A DNA stretch of 64,000 bases, taken from contig NZ_CP021030.1 of assembly GCF_002117485.1 (NCBI RefSeq), positions 4,256,001 through 4,320,000 on the forward strand, in the 5' to 3' direction. Each line of letters begins with the position of its first letter. Position 1 is the stretch's first letter. The stretch comes from Rhizobium sp. NXC14. GTDB taxonomy: Bacteria > Pseudomonadota > Alphaproteobacteria > Rhizobiales > Rhizobiaceae. The notes below the pieces were generated by a model that saw only the letters and a list, made by a program, of their open reading frames with translations, ran no database searches and was not told the DNA's origin. Positions 30,168 to 39,819 of the stretch are shown piece by piece. Made by a program: the position numbers and the translations under genes.

Positions 30168-30868
30168 TGGCTTTCCGGGCGCGCATACTGACACTTTATC
30201 CGGAAATGTTTCCGGGGCATCTTGGCTTCTCGCTCGCCGGCAAGGCGATGGAGCGTGGGCAATGGTCGCTGGATCTGGTGCAAATACGTGATTTCGCCAC
30301 TGACAGACACCGCACCGTCGACGACACCCCGGCGGGCGGCGGCGCCGGCATGGTGCTGAAGGCAGACGTTCTTGCTCGCGCGATCGACAGCGGCGGTGAG
30401 AATGATCCCCGGCCGCGCCTGCTGATGAGCCCGCGCGGCCGTCCACTGACTCAGCGGCGCGTGCGTGAGCTTGCGGCGGGTGACGGCGTGATCATCGTCT
30501 GCGGTCGCTTCGAGGGCGTCGACCAGCGGGTCATCGAGGCACGCGGATTGGAAGAGATCTCGATCGGCGATTACGTGCTGTCGGGTGGCGAGCCGGCGGC
30601 GCTGGTTCTGCTTGATGCGATCATCCGCACCCTGCCCGGCGTTATGGGCAACGATCTTTCCGGCCTGCACGAAAGCTTCGAGGGCGGCCTGCTGGAACAT
30701 CCCCATTATACCCGCCCCCAAGAGTGGGAAGGCCGGGAAATTCCCTCCGTCTTGACGTCCGGCAACCACGGGGCCATCGAGAAATGGCGCCACCAGGAAG
30801 CGGTGCGACTGACGCGGGAACGGCGGCCGGACTTGCTCGAAAGCGTTAAAAGCGAGAAAAACGGCTGA
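30167..30868 (+). CDS. trmD: tRNA (guanine-N1)-methyltransferase TrmD
   Basis: A 233-residue SPOUT-class enzyme making m1G37 in tRNA, which prevents frameshifting. It has the N-terminal [20 protein letters not shown], the knot region with [27 protein letters not shown] and [16 protein letters not shown], and a C-terminal helical tRNA-binding domain. Translationally coupled to rimM. Confidence 0.96.
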   Translation: MAFRARILTLYPEMFPGHLGFSLAGKAMERGQWSLDLVQIRDFATDRHRTVDDTPAGGGAGMVLKADVLARAIDSGGENDPRPRLLMSPRGRPLTQRRVRELAAGDGVIIVCGRFEGVDQRVIEARGLEEISIGDYVLSGGEPAALVLLDAIIRTLPGVMGNDLSGLHESFEGGLLEHPHYTRPQEWEGREIPSVLTSGNHGAIEKWRHQEAVRLTRERRPDLLESVKSEKNG

Positions 30869-30944
30869 TTTCGCCGGCCTTTTCACAAAAATGTCGTGCG
30901 AGGGATGACAAGCCCCGGCCTTTCGTGTATTGGCGCACGCGGAA

Positions 30945-31024
30945 ATGGGGTTAGCCCCGTCTGCCAGCAAACAAAGAATGGCGAATCCGCTCCCGCCCGC
31001 AAGGGCAAAATCCTGAGGCTAACC
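30945..31024 (+). promoter_or_regulatory. rplS leader with alternative pairings
   Basis: In the 211-bp trmD-rplS gap, GGGGTTAGCCCC (about 30946-30957) is a self-complementary hairpin. Its GGGTTAGCC can also pair exactly with GGCTAACCC about 65 bp downstream (about 31016-31024). The two pairings exclude each other, as in attenuators or ribosomal-protein leaders. No family assigned. Confidence 0.4.
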
Positions 31025-31079
31025 CAAAGGATCAGTGTCGAGCGCTCTGGCTGTTTCAGAAGAACCAAAGGTTAAGACG

Positions 31080-31616
31080 ATGAACATCATCCAGCAGCTT
31101 GAGGCCGAACAGGCCGCCAAGATCGAAGCCAAGCGCACCCTCCCCGAATTCTCCCCGGGCGACACCGTCCGCGTCAACGTGAAGGTCACGGAAGGCAACC
31201 GTACCCGCGTTCAGGCCTATGAAGGCGTCTGCATCGCCCGCTCCGGCGGCGGCCTGCAGGAAAACTTCACGGTCCGCAAGATCTCCTACGGCGAAGGCGT
31301 CGAGCGCGTATTCCCGGTCTACTCGCCGCTGATCGAAAGCGTCGACGTCGTTCGTCGCGGTAAGGTCCGTCGCGCCAAGCTCTATTACCTCCGCGACCGT
31401 CGCGGCAAGTCCGCTCGTATCGTCGAAGACACCGGCGTTCGCGCCCGCAAGCTCAACGACGCCGAACGCGCTGCTGTCGCCGAGGAGAAGGCCCGTATCG
31501 AAGCCGAGAAGGTTGCAGCCGCCCAGGCGCTCGCGGCCGAAAAGGCAGCAGCAGAAGCTGCCGAAGCCAAGGCCGCTGCTGAAGCAGCCGCCGCAGCGGA
31601 ACCGGCAGCAGAATAA
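31080..31616 (+). CDS. rplS: 50S ribosomal protein L19
   Basis: A 178-residue L19. The core (residues 1-120) is typical, from [20 protein letters not shown] to [21 protein letters not shown] rhizobial C-terminal extension of alternating Ala, Glu and Lys (~50 residues) follows, predicted to be a charged helix. An upstream ATG in frame is not conserved; the chosen ATG has AAGG 9 bp before it. Confidence 0.96.
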   Translation: MNIIQQLEAEQAAKIEAKRTLPEFSPGDTVRVNVKVTEGNRTRVQAYEGVCIARSGGGLQENFTVRKISYGEGVERVFPVYSPLIESVDVVRRGKVRRAKLYYLRDRRGKSARIVEDTGVRARKLNDAERAAVAEEKARIEAEKVAAAQALAAEKAAAEAAEAKAAAEAAAAAEPAAE

Positions 31617-31641
31617 GATCTGCGCAAAATTCTATTCCTGG

Positions 31642-31675
31642 AAAGGCGGCCTTCGGGTCGCCTTTTCTATTTTTT
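31642..31675 (+). terminator. Rho-independent terminator after rplS
   Basis: AAAGGCG/CGCCTTT stem around GCCTTCGGGT, followed by TTTTCTATTTTTT. Ends the ffh-rplS cluster. Confidence 0.9.
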
Positions 31676-31755
31676 GCTTCGCCACGCAGCCGGCGGCCTT
31701 GCCTCACACCCATCTTCCGTGACAGTTTTTGCCGTTCATTTGAGGGAACCGTTCA

Positions 31756-32553
31756 ATGTTGTTTCGCCGCACCGTTCTTGCTGGCTTTGCCGCCCTTGCT
31801 CTTCTGCCGCTTGCCGCATCGGCCGCCGAATTGCCGAATCTTGGCGGCAAGACCGTCGTCGTCGTCACCGAGAATGCCTATCCGCCGCTGCAGTTCGTCG
31901 ACCCGAAATCCGGCAAGGCGATCGGCTGGGAATATGACGCGATGAACGAGATCGCCAAGCGGCTGAATTTCAAGGTCGAGTACCAGAACACCAGCTGGGA
32001 CGCGATGATCCAGGCGGTTTCCGACGGCCAGTACAACATCGGCATGACCGGCATCACGATCAAGGATGACCGCAAGCAGAAGGTGGATTTTTCCGATCCT
32101 TATATGCGCTCGCAGCAATTCATGCTGGTGCGCGGGGACGAGAAGCGCTTCACCGACGCCAAGTCCTTTGGTGAATTCAAGGAAGGCCTGATCGGCGCCC
32201 AGCCCGGCACCTCGCCTTTCTACACAGCCGTCTATGAAATCCTCGACGGCAACGAACAGAACCCGCGCGTCAAGCTTTTCGAAACATTCGGCGCAACCGT
32301 GCAAGCCCTGAAAACAGGCGACGTCGATCTCGTCCTCACCGACAGCGTCGCTGCCAAGGGCTATGTCGATTCTTCGAACGGCGCCCTCAAGGTGGTCGGA
32401 GAGCCGCTCGGCACCGAGGATTTCGGCTTCATCTTCCCGAAGGGTTCCGATCTCGTCGCTCCCGTCAATGCGGCTATCACAGCGCTGAAGTCCGACGGCA
32501 CCTTCGACGCACTGAACAAGAAATGGTTCCTCGACTACAAGATGGGCGAATAA
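31756..32553 (+). CDS. polar amino acid ABC transporter substrate-binding protein
   Basis: A 265-residue periplasmic protein: signal peptide (residues 1-22, ending ASAAE), then the SBP family 3 fold with TENAYPPLQFVDPKSGKAIG, GWEYDAMNEIAKRL, MTGITIKDDRKQKVDFSDPY and GAQPGTSPFY. These fit a receptor for polar or basic amino acids; the exact ligand is not clear. A GAGGGAACC site precedes the ATG. The permease follows after 18 bp; no ATPase gene is adjacent. Confidence 0.9.
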   Translation: MLFRRTVLAGFAALALLPLAASAAELPNLGGKTVVVVTENAYPPLQFVDPKSGKAIGWEYDAMNEIAKRLNFKVEYQNTSWDAMIQAVSDGQYNIGMTGITIKDDRKQKVDFSDPYMRSQQFMLVRGDEKRFTDAKSFGEFKEGLIGAQPGTSPFYTAVYEILDGNEQNPRVKLFETFGATVQALKTGDVDLVLTDSVAAKGYVDSSNGALKVVGEPLGTEDFGFIFPKGSDLVAPVNAAITALKSDGTFDALNKKWFLDYKMGE

Positions 32554-32571
32554 TCCGCCGAGCGATCGCAG

Positions 32572-33390
32572 ATGGCGCCACAACCATCCCCGCGACACGA
32601 GAAGGACGACCGTCCCTGGTGGCTGGCCGTCCTTGTCCTGATCGGCATCGTTCTCGCCGTCGTCATCATCACCAATGACATTTACACCCAGGTCTTCCGG
32701 ACCGTGGTGAATGGCGTCGGCGTCACCGTGTTCGTGACGCTCGTCGCCTTTGCGCTGGCAACCGTGCTTGGTCTCGGCATCGCGCTGCTCGGGCTGGCGG
32801 ACAGCATCGTGCTGCGCCAGATCGCCCGCTTCTACATCGAGATCATCCGCGGCATCCCTATGCTGGTGCTGCTCTTTTACGTCGCCTTCGTCGGTGCGCC
32901 CGGTTTCGTCACGACCTACAACTTCATCATCACGCCCCTGGTGAAATCAGGTATCGCCGAGCCGATCCTGGTGCGCGACCTGTCGCTGATGTGGCGGGCC
33001 ATCATCGCGCTGATGATCGGCTATTCTTCCTTCATCGCCGAGGTCTTCCGCGCCGGTTTCCAGTCCGTCGATATCGGTCAGATCGAGGCGGCAAAGTCGC
33101 TCGGCCTGTCGCGCTACCGCCGGTTCCGGCTCGTGGTCTTCCCGCAGGCGATCCGGGTCATCCTCCCGCCGCTCTCCAACGATTTCGTCTCGATGGTGAA
33201 GGATTCGTCTCTCGTGTCGGTGCTCGGCGTGGCCGATATTACGCAGATGGGTAAGGTCTATGCCTCCGGCTCCTTCCGCTTCTTCGAGACCTATTCGATC
33301 GTCACCTATATCTATCTGATCCTGACGATCGGACTGTCGCTGGCGCTGCGGCGGATCGAGAAGAAGATGAAGCAGATGCCGCGACACTAA
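32572..33390 (+). CDS. amino acid ABC transporter permease (HisM/GlnP type)
   Basis: A 272-residue membrane protein with a cytoplasmic N-terminus (PSPRHEKDDRPWW), about six helices and the EAA loop EAAKSLGLSRYRRFRLVVFP that contacts the ATPase. The segment RGIPMLVLLFYVAFVG is typical of polar amino acid permeases. The next gene is leuC after 270 bp, so the required ATPase must be encoded elsewhere. The 272-bp gap before leuC shows no clear gene or fold. Confidence 0.9.
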   Translation: MAPQPSPRHEKDDRPWWLAVLVLIGIVLAVVIITNDIYTQVFRTVVNGVGVTVFVTLVAFALATVLGLGIALLGLADSIVLRQIARFYIEIIRGIPMLVLLFYVAFVGAPGFVTTYNFIITPLVKSGIAEPILVRDLSLMWRAIIALMIGYSSFIAEVFRAGFQSVDIGQIEAAKSLGLSRYRRFRLVVFPQAIRVILPPLSNDFVSMVKDSSLVSVLGVADITQMGKVYASGSFRFFETYSIVTYIYLILTIGLSLALRRIEKKMKQMPRH

Positions 33391-33662
33391 ACACCTGCGT
33401 CCATTCGGATGCAGAAAGGACGCGCTCACGATTCGAATTGCCGTTTCGATCAAAAATCGCTATATCCAGCGCCATGGAATCCAAGTTCAGTTGCATTGGC
33501 GCGCATATATTCGTGCTGCAGGATCATTATCGCCTGCCGGCGCGGTTCTTTGCATGCGTCTCCGGTGCGCTCAACAGCCGACTTCGTTGATCGAATGACG
33601 GCCCGCGGAGCCTGATCCGCTTTTTCCGATTTTCCAAAGCTTCCAAAAACGGACTTACCGCC

Positions 33663-35072
33663 ATGAGCGCACCGCGTACCCTCTACGACAAGATCTGGGA
33701 CGACCACCTGGTCGACGAGCAGGCAGACGGCACCTGTCTTCTCTACATCGACCGCCACCTGGTCCATGAAGTCACCTCGCCGCAGGCTTTCGAAGGCCTG
33801 CGCATGTCCGGCCGCAAGGTTCGCGCCCCTGAAAAGACGCTCGCCGTCGTCGACCACAACGTTCCGACCTCGGCCGACCGCCATCTCGGCATCAAGAACG
33901 AGGAAAGCCGCATCCAGGTCGAGCAGCTCGCCAAGAACGCTGCCGAATTCAACGTAGAATATTATTCCGAGAACGATAAGCGCCAGGGCATCGTCCACAT
34001 CATCGGGCCGGAACAGGGCTTCACCCTGCCGGGCATGACGATTGTCTGCGGCGACAGCCACACCTCCACCCATGGCGCCTTCGGCTCGCTCGCCCACGGC
34101 ATCGGCACATCTGAGGTCGAGCACGTTCTCGCCACCCAGACGCTGATCCAGAAGAAGGCCAAGAACATGCTGGTGCAGGTCGACGGCCAGCTGCCGGCAG
34201 GCGTCACCGCCAAGGATATCGTTCTTGCCATCATCGGCGAGATCGGCACCGCAGGCGGCACCGGCTACGTCATCGAATATGCCGGCGAAGCGATCCGTGC
34301 GCTGTCGATGGAAGGCCGCATGACGATCTGCAACATGTCGATCGAAGGCGGCGCCCGCGCTGGCCTCATCGCCCCTGACGAAACCACCTTCGAATATATC
34401 AAGGGTAAGCCGCGCGCGCCGAAGGGTGAAGCGCTGGAACAGGCGATCGCCTACTGGAAGACGCTGAAATCAGACGAAGGCGCTCATTTCGACCGCGTCG
34501 TCAAACTGAACGCCGCCGAACTGCCGCCGATCGTCTCCTGGGGCTCCTCGCCTGAGGACGTCGTCTCGGTCCAGGGCATCGTACCCAATCCGGATGAGAT
34601 CCAGGACGAAACGAAGCGTGCCTCCAAGTGGCGTGCGCTTGACTACATGGGCCTGAAGCCGGGCACGAAGATGACCGACATCGCTGTCGATCGCGTCTTC
34701 ATCGGCTCGTGCACCAACGGTCGCATCGAAGACCTTCGCGCCGCTGCCAAGGTCGTCGAGGGCAAGACCGTCGCCTCGACCGTCAACGCGATGATCGTCC
34801 CCGGCTCCGGCCTCGTCAAGGAACAGGCGGAAGCCGAAGGCCTCGACAAGATCTTCAAGGCCGCCGGTTTTGACTGGCGCGAGCCGGGTTGCTCCATGTG
34901 CCTTGCCATGAACGACGACCGCCTTAAGCCGGGCGAGCGTTGCGCCTCGACCTCGAACCGAAATTTCGAAGGCCGTCAGGGCTTCAAGGGCCGCACGCAT
35001 CTCGTCTCGCCGGCCATGGCCGCCGCCGCCGCAATTGCCGGGCACTTCGTCGATATCCGCGAGTGGAACTGA
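33663..35072 (+). CDS. leuC: 3-isopropylmalate dehydratase large subunit LeuC
   Basis: A 469-residue aconitase-family subunit that isomerises 2- to 3-isopropylmalate in leucine synthesis. It has the family start [40 protein letters not shown], and the [4Fe-4S] cysteines in [17 protein letters not shown] and [15 protein letters not shown]. LeuD is not adjacent. A strong terminator follows. Confidence 0.96.
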   Translation: MSAPRTLYDKIWDDHLVDEQADGTCLLYIDRHLVHEVTSPQAFEGLRMSGRKVRAPEKTLAVVDHNVPTSADRHLGIKNEESRIQVEQLAKNAAEFNVEYYSENDKRQGIVHIIGPEQGFTLPGMTIVCGDSHTSTHGAFGSLAHGIGTSEVEHVLATQTLIQKKAKNMLVQVDGQLPAGVTAKDIVLAIIGEIGTAGGTGYVIEYAGEAIRALSMEGRMTICNMSIEGGARAGLIAPDETTFEYIKGKPRAPKGEALEQAIAYWKTLKSDEGAHFDRVVKLNAAELPPIVSWGSSPEDVVSVQGIVPNPDEIQDETKRASKWRALDYMGLKPGTKMTDIAVDRVFIGSCTNGRIEDLRAAAKVVEGKTVASTVNAMIVPGSGLVKEQAEAEGLDKIFKAAGFDWREPGCSMCLAMNDDRLKPGERCASTSNRNFEGRQGFKGRTHLVSPAMAAAAAIAGHFVDIREWN

Positions 35073-35094
35073 TCCGTCCGACGGAATGAAAGAT

Positions 35095-35133
35095 AAAGCC
35101 GCCCGATGCGTCTCCGCGCATCGGGCGGCTTTT
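35095..35133 (+). terminator. strong bidirectional terminator after leuC
   Basis: A perfect 16-bp stem AAAGCCGCCCGATGCG/CGCATCGGGCGGCTTT with a short loop and flanking T-run (A-run on the other side). It separates leuC from the convergent aldo/keto reductase and can serve both. Confidence 0.93.
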
Positions 35134-35180
35134 ACATTGCGGCGCCGACAGCCGATCGGCGGTGTTCGCGCAACCGGCGA

Positions 35181-36011
35181 TCAGAAAGCCGCCGTCATCG
35201 GATCCGGACCCATGCGGGCGCCAGCAGTGTCGAGCTTGGCAATCTCCGCCATGTCGTCGGCATCCAGCTTGAAGTCGAACACCTGGAAGTTCTCCTCGAT
35301 GCGCGACGGCGTGACCGACTTCGGGATGACGACGAGGCCGGTATCGATATGCCAGCGGATGATCACCTGGGCCGGTGTCTTCCGATGTTTCTTGGCAATC
35401 TCGCCGATGACCTTGTTCGAGATGAATTTGCCCTGACCGAGCGGACTCCACGATTCGGTGGCGATATTCAGTTTCTTGTGAACCTCCTGCGCCGCCTTCT
35501 GCTGAAAGTCGGGATGCAGTTCGATCTGGTTGATCACCGGAACGACGCCGGTCTCGCCGATGATGCGCTCGAGATGTTCGGGATAGAAGTTCGACACGCC
35601 GATCGAGCGGGCGCGGCCCTCTTCGCGGATGCGCACGAACGCTTTCCAGGTCTCGGCGTAGAGGCCGCGATGCGGCGACGGCCAGTGAATGAGATAGAGG
35701 TCGACATAGTCGCAGCCGAGCTTCTTGAGGCTGCCGTCGAAGGCGCGCAACGCATTGTCGTAGCCCTGGTCGGTATTCCTGAGTTTGGTGGTGACGAAGA
35801 TATCCTTTCGGTCGAGGCCAGACGAGCGGATGCCTTCGCCGACACCCTCTTCATTGTCGTAACCCGAAGCCGTGTCGATATGCCGATAGCCGGCGGCAAT
35901 GGCAGTGCGTACCGTCGGCGCGGCAATCTCCTGCGGCGTCTGCCAGACGCCGAGACCGACCTGGGGAATGGAATGTCCGTCATGGAAAGTGATGATGGGT
36001 TGAGCGGTCAC
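35181..36011 (-). CDS. aldo/keto reductase (2,5-diketo-gluconate reductase-like)
   Basis: A 276-residue NADPH-dependent reductase with a TIM barrel. The catalytic tetrad is visible: Asp and Tyr in HIDTASGYDNEEGVGEGI, Lys in VTTKLRNTDQ, His in LYLIHWPSPH. C-terminal KSVTPSRIEENFQVFDF contacts NADPH. The start is a GTG (TAQPIITFHDGH) with GGAG 9 bp upstream; the longer ATG form adds a Ser/Gly-rich non-conserved leader. The physiological substrate is unknown. Confidence 0.88.
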   Translation of the reverse strand: MTAQPIITFHDGHSIPQVGLGVWQTPQEIAAPTVRTAIAAGYRHIDTASGYDNEEGVGEGIRSSGLDRKDIFVTTKLRNTDQGYDNALRAFDGSLKKLGCDYVDLYLIHWPSPHRGLYAETWKAFVRIREEGRARSIGVSNFYPEHLERIIGETGVVPVINQIELHPDFQQKAAQEVHKKLNIATESWSPLGQGKFISNKVIGEIAKKHRKTPAQVIIRWHIDTGLVVIPKSVTPSRIEENFQVFDFKLDADDMAEIAKLDTAGARMGPDPMTAAF

Positions 36012-36142
36012 AATATATCTCCGGGAGTTTGAAGAATTGGACGAGGCATGGATTGCGCCCGCACCTGCGGACGTCCCGGAACGCATTTCAGCCGGAGCGT
36101 CCGGTCACCGGAACCATATAGGTGGCGGCATCCTGAAGACAA

Positions 36143-36664
36143 TCAGAGGACCCGGACAATCGTTCCCTTTCGAAGGTGGGGCAGAAGGCGGCGCATGTCA
36201 CGCAGGCTTACGGCTACGCAGCCGGCCGTCGGCTCGTAGCCAGGCCTGATGAGATGGAAGAAGATCGCCGAACCGCGGTTGCGCACCCGCGAGGAAATGT
36301 TCCAGTCCATGACAAGGCAGATATCGTAGAGGCCGTCGCTACGCCGCATCTCCTCATGACTTGCGCCGAATGGCGTGCGCACGAGGCGATTGTAGTTGGC
36401 GTTGCCGGGCTGGTCGCACCAGAGCATGTCTGCGCGGATGCGGCGAAGGGGAAGCGAGGTGATGAGCTGACCATTCCGTTCGCCACGCCGGAAGCCGGAA
36501 ATCAGCCGCATCGCGGCGATCGGCGTGGCGCCGTCACCCTCGCGTTTGAGGATGGTCCGGCCCGAACGGCCGATCGCGGCAGGGATGGTGATTGCGCCGA
36601 ATCGGACGATGGCGCGGCTCTTCTTCCCTGGCGCGGGGCGCACCATGATCGTCGATGACCGCAT
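36143..36664 (-). CDS. L,D-transpeptidase (YkuD) family protein
   Basis: About 173 residues, nearly all one YkuD domain. The conserved end FFHLIRPGYEPTAGCVAVSL has the catalytic His and Cys of the H-x(n)-GC motif; upstream are DGATPIAAMRLISGFRRG and DMLWCDQPGNANYN. Such enzymes form 3-3 cross-links or anchor proteins to peptidoglycan. The start is uncertain: the ATG chosen has GGAG upstream, with others 27 bp earlier and 18 bp later. No clear signal peptide is seen, odd for a periplasmic enzyme. Confidence 0.8.
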   Translation of the reverse strand: MRSSTIMVRPAPGKKSRAIVRFGAITIPAAIGRSGRTILKREGDGATPIAAMRLISGFRRGERNGQLITSLPLRRIRADMLWCDQPGNANYNRLVRTPFGASHEEMRRSDGLYDICLVMDWNISSRVRNRGSAIFFHLIRPGYEPTAGCVAVSLRDMRRLLPHLRKGTIVRVL

Positions 36665-36832
36665 GCCCCGGCTCCGCCTTGCTTTTTCCATTTTTCTCGC
36701 ATGTCTTGCATTGCTTGAGGCCTTGATTGAAATCATATGAAAAGCTGCGCGGCAACAGCACCGCCGGCCGATCCTTGCCAAAGCTGCAATTTGGCGTAGG
36801 ACTAGGGGACTTAACTTTGAGGACGCAACGGC

Positions 36833-37516
36833 ATGACCGCACGCACCATTCTTCTGGTGGATGACGACGAGGATCTTCGTCAGACCCTGACGGAGCAATT
36901 GTCGCTTTATGAGGAATTCACGGTTCTGCAGGAAGCCAACGCCGGCAAAGGTGTTGCGACCGCCCGTTCGACGCCGGTCGACCTCTTGATCATGGATGTC
37001 GGCCTGCCCGACATGGACGGCCGCGAAGCGGTGAAGCTCCTGCGCAAGGGCGGCTTCAAGGCGCCGATCATCATGCTCACCGGTCACGATACCGATTCGG
37101 ACACGATCCTCGGCCTCGAAGCAGGCGCCAACGATTATGTCACCAAGCCCTTCCGCTTCGCTGTGCTGCTGGCGCGCATTCGCGTGCAATTGCGCCAGCA
37201 CGAGCAGAGCGAAGACGCGACCTTTACCGTCGGTCCTTACCTCTTCAAGCCAAGCCAGAAACTGCTCACCACCGACAACGGCCAGAAGATCCGCCTGACG
37301 GAAAAGGAAGCGGCGATCATCCGCTATCTCTACCGCGCCGAACAGAAGGTCGTCACCCGTGACGTGCTTCTTGAAGAGGTCTGGGGCTACAATTCCGGTG
37401 TAACCACGCACACGCTGGAAACCCATGTGTACCGGCTGCGCCAGAAGATCGAGCGCGATCCCTCCAACGCCGAAATTCTGGTGACGGAAAACGGCGGCTA
37501 CAAGATCATACCCTAG
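36833..37516 (+). CDS. OmpR/PhoB-family response regulator (CenR/OtpR-like)
   Basis: A 227-residue regulator. The receiver domain has acidic pocket LVDDDED, phospho-acceptor Asp in LLIMDVGLPDMDG (~residue 54), Thr/Lys switch residues in MLTGHD and YVTKPFR. The C-terminal winged helix ends THTLETHVYRLRQKIERDP and LVTENGGYKIIP. It closely resembles the CenR/OtpR regulators of Caulobacter and Brucella, which govern envelope integrity. No kinase gene is nearby. The next gene, a cyclic-nucleotide-binding protein, is the neighbour also reported for Brucella otpR. Confidence 0.9.
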   Translation: MTARTILLVDDDEDLRQTLTEQLSLYEEFTVLQEANAGKGVATARSTPVDLLIMDVGLPDMDGREAVKLLRKGGFKAPIIMLTGHDTDSDTILGLEAGANDYVTKPFRFAVLLARIRVQLRQHEQSEDATFTVGPYLFKPSQKLLTTDNGQKIRLTEKEAAIIRYLYRAEQKVVTRDVLLEEVWGYNSGVTTHTLETHVYRLRQKIERDPSNAEILVTENGGYKIIP

Positions 37517-37630
37517 AGCATTCCGTTTTCTCCAGAGATGCTCTAACTCTTTGTTTTCACGTAGCTCCCAGCAAAAGCGTTTCACGCTTTTCCTGGCAAA
37601 ACCGCCAGGCGCTTCTGTTGGAATTGCTCT
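37515..37630. repeat. palindromic intergenic repeat
   Basis: Fills the gap between the response regulator and the cyclic-nucleotide gene. The ends AGAGCATTCC and GGAATTGCTCT are inverted copies, and an inner AAGCGTTTCACGCTTTTC is also palindromic. A related element lies at 59193-59272. It resembles an abundant rhizobial intergenic repeat. Confidence 0.6.
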
Positions 37631-37646
37631 AAGGCGAAAAGCCGAC

Positions 37647-38102
37647 ATGGCGCTGACCGACGACATTCATCTGCTTTCCCAGCTTCCGCTGTTCAAGGAC
37701 ATGAGCGAGGACCAGTTGCGGTTGATCGCCTTCGGCGCCGACCGGCGCATGATCGCCGCCGGCCAGATGCTGTTCCGCCAAGGCTCCCCGGCCGAGAGCG
37801 CCTACGTCGTCTTGAGCGGCAGCCTGGAACTTAGCACGACGAGCAGCGACGGCATGCAGCGGGCGGAGGCTGTCGCCGGACCGGGAACACTGATTTCGGA
37901 GCTGGCGCTGGTCACCCTGGTGGAGCGCAAGTTCACCGCGATCGCGCGCGAAGACACAAGCATCATCCGCATCACCCGCGCCCTCTTCCATCGGCTACTC
38001 GAGGAATATCCCGATGCGGCCCGCCTGATCGAAAACCGCATCCGCGACAATCTCGCCGAACTTGCAGCCAAGGCGGCAAGCCAGTTCCATCGATTCAGCT
38101 GA
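37647..38102 (+). CDS. cyclic nucleotide-binding domain protein without DNA-binding domain
   Basis: A 151-residue protein made of one cNMP-binding domain: PLFKDMSEDQLRLIAFGADR, GQMLFRQGSPAESAYVVLSG, and the phosphate-cassette region PGTLISELALV, in which the usual FGE is replaced by ISE. It ends without the Crp helix-turn-helix, so it may act through a partner, perhaps the adjacent response regulator. Ends 6 bp from the convergent exonuclease III gene. Confidence 0.82.
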   Translation: MALTDDIHLLSQLPLFKDMSEDQLRLIAFGADRRMIAAGQMLFRQGSPAESAYVVLSGSLELSTTSSDGMQRAEAVAGPGTLISELALVTLVERKFTAIAREDTSIIRITRALFHRLLEEYPDAARLIENRIRDNLAELAAKAASQFHRFS

Positions 38103-38108
38103 TTGCCG

Positions 38109-38912
38109 TCAGAAATCGAAATGCGCCGTGACCGGCACATGATCCGACGGCCGGTCCCAGCCGCGCGCTTCCTTGAGGATCTCGATCCGCTGGAGATGCG
38201 GCCCGAGATCGGATGAGGACCAGATGTGGTCGAGGCGACGGCCACGATCGGCAGCCTCCCAATCCTTGGCCCGGTAGCTCCACCAGGTATAGAGCTTCTC
38301 GCTTGCCGGCACGTGCTGGCGCATGAGATCGAGCCAGCCGCCGCGCTTCATCACCTCGATGAGCCCGTCCGTTTCAACAGGCGTATGGCTGACGATCTTC
38401 AGCAGCTGCTTGTGCGACCAGACATCGTGCTCCAGAGGCGCGATATTGAGGTCGCCGACGAGGATGGCGGAGGTATTGGCCTCGCCATTGGCTTTCAACT
38501 GCTTCATCTCCTCGATGAAATCGAGCTTGTGGCCGAATTTCGGATTGATGGTGCGATCCGGCTCGTCGCCGCCGGCCGGGACGTAGAAATTGTGCAGCCG
38601 GACACGGCGATTGCCGCGTTCGAACACCGCCGATATGTGGCGGGCATCGCCGACGCCGCAATAATCCTGCCGGTGATCCTCCGTCAGCGGAATGCGCGAG
38701 GCGATTGCGACCCCGTGATAGCCCTTCTGGCCATGGATGATGATGTGATCGTAGCCCATCGCTCGCAAAGGTGCTGCCGGGAAGAGCTCGTTCGGCACCT
38801 TGGTCTCCTGCAGGCAGAGAATGTCAGGCCTCTGTTTGAGCACGAGCTGCTCGACGATCGGCATGCGCAGCCGCACCGAATTGATGTTCCAAGTCGTAAT
38901 CGAAAAACCCAT
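38109..38912 (-). CDS. xthA: exodeoxyribonuclease III
   Basis: A 267-residue AP endonuclease/3'-5' exonuclease of the XthA family. It has the N-terminal metal site SITTWNINSVRLR, catalytic ILCLQETKVPNELFP, VGDLNIAPLEHDVW, and the terminal SDHVPVTAHFDF with catalytic Asp-His. The ATG used gives the family N-terminus; an in-frame TTG two codons earlier is less likely. Confidence 0.93.
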   Translation of the reverse strand: MGFSITTWNINSVRLRMPIVEQLVLKQRPDILCLQETKVPNELFPAAPLRAMGYDHIIIHGQKGYHGVAIASRIPLTEDHRQDYCGVGDARHISAVFERGNRRVRLHNFYVPAGGDEPDRTINPKFGHKLDFIEEMKQLKANGEANTSAILVGDLNIAPLEHDVWSHKQLLKIVSHTPVETDGLIEVMKRGGWLDLMRQHVPASEKLYTWWSYRAKDWEAADRGRRLDHIWSSSDLGPHLQRIEILKEARGWDRPSDHVPVTAHFDF

Positions 38913-39012
38913 GCCCAAGCCCTTTCACACTTTCATGGAAGGGCTTTAGAACAACGGCACGCAGGAGGAAACTGGCAGCGTGCAAAGGCTTCAGGCGATC
39001 AACCGAAAACCC

Positions 39013-39681
39013 TCAGTCGCGTGAAGCTGCCGTGCCGGGAATGCTCTCGTAGGGCACCCGGAAGACGCGGTCGTCGAACTGCACGCCCGTCTTCACGTTG
39101 AAGATCATCACCGACGTATCCTTGCCCTGGTTGTCGGTGATCGTCCACTGGCGCAGATCATAGGTCTTCGGATCGAACATCATGGTGATGGTCGAGTTTC
39201 CGAACACGGTATTGTTGCCGAGCGCGATCGTCGTCAGGTCCGACTCCTCCTTCACGCCCTTCACCATGCCGGCCGAAAGGTCGATATGCTGCGCCAGGAG
39301 CAGGCTGAGCGGAGTCTTCGAGAGCGGATAGAGATCCCAGGTCTTGAGCTTGGTATTGCCGATGGCTACGTTCTTGCCATCGGCGATCACCCGCATCGGC
39401 GACGGATCGTCGTAGTTGAAACGCAGCTTGCCGGGACGCTGGATGAAGAACTTGCCGCCGGTTTGTTCGCCGCGCGGACCGAACTGGACAAATTCGCCCT
39501 GCATCGTCGTGACACCGGAGAAATGATCGGCGATTGCCTGCGCGGTGCCGGAGGCGGGCGCTGCCGCCTGCGCGATGGCGCTGATAGGGACGGCGCTCGC
39601 CACAGCAGCGACGGCGAAAGCGCCGAGAAGATCGCGGCGCGTCATCGCCAGGCCGGAGAGGAAGGAATCGGAGTTACGCAT
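39013..39681 (-). CDS. lolA: outer-membrane lipoprotein carrier protein LolA
   Basis: A 222-residue periplasmic chaperone that shuttles lipoproteins to LolB/the outer membrane. A twin-arginine-like leader (MTRRDLLGAFAVAAVASAVP) is unusual for LolA. The mature part has TMQGEFVQFGPRGEQTGGKF, FIQRPGKLRFNYDDPSPMRV, then WDLYPLSKTPLSLLLAQ and MFDPKTYDLRQWTITDNQG, standard LolA features. Located 138 bp downstream of ftsK. Confidence 0.92.
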   Translation of the reverse strand: MRNSDSFLSGLAMTRRDLLGAFAVAAVASAVPISAIAQAAAPASGTAQAIADHFSGVTTMQGEFVQFGPRGEQTGGKFFIQRPGKLRFNYDDPSPMRVIADGKNVAIGNTKLKTWDLYPLSKTPLSLLLAQHIDLSAGMVKGVKEESDLTTIALGNNTVFGNSTITMMFDPKTYDLRQWTITDNQGKDTSVMIFNVKTGVQFDDRVFRVPYESIPGTAASRD

Positions 39682-39819
39682 CTAAATCTCCTTAATGCGA
39701 TCTGCATGCCGCTGAAAGGCGGCGTCTTCAAGGCGTTGCGATCGGCGCGCGAAAAGCAACGGCGTTGATGCCGTTACGTTTCCGCAAAGCGGCCACATCA
39801 GAAATATATGGCGCTTGTC

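Noticed and set aside
36665..37666. A long N-terminal extension of the L,D-transpeptidase frame across the response regulator.
   Set aside because: The extension is antisense to a complete OmpR-type regulator; the YkuD domain starts only near 36664.
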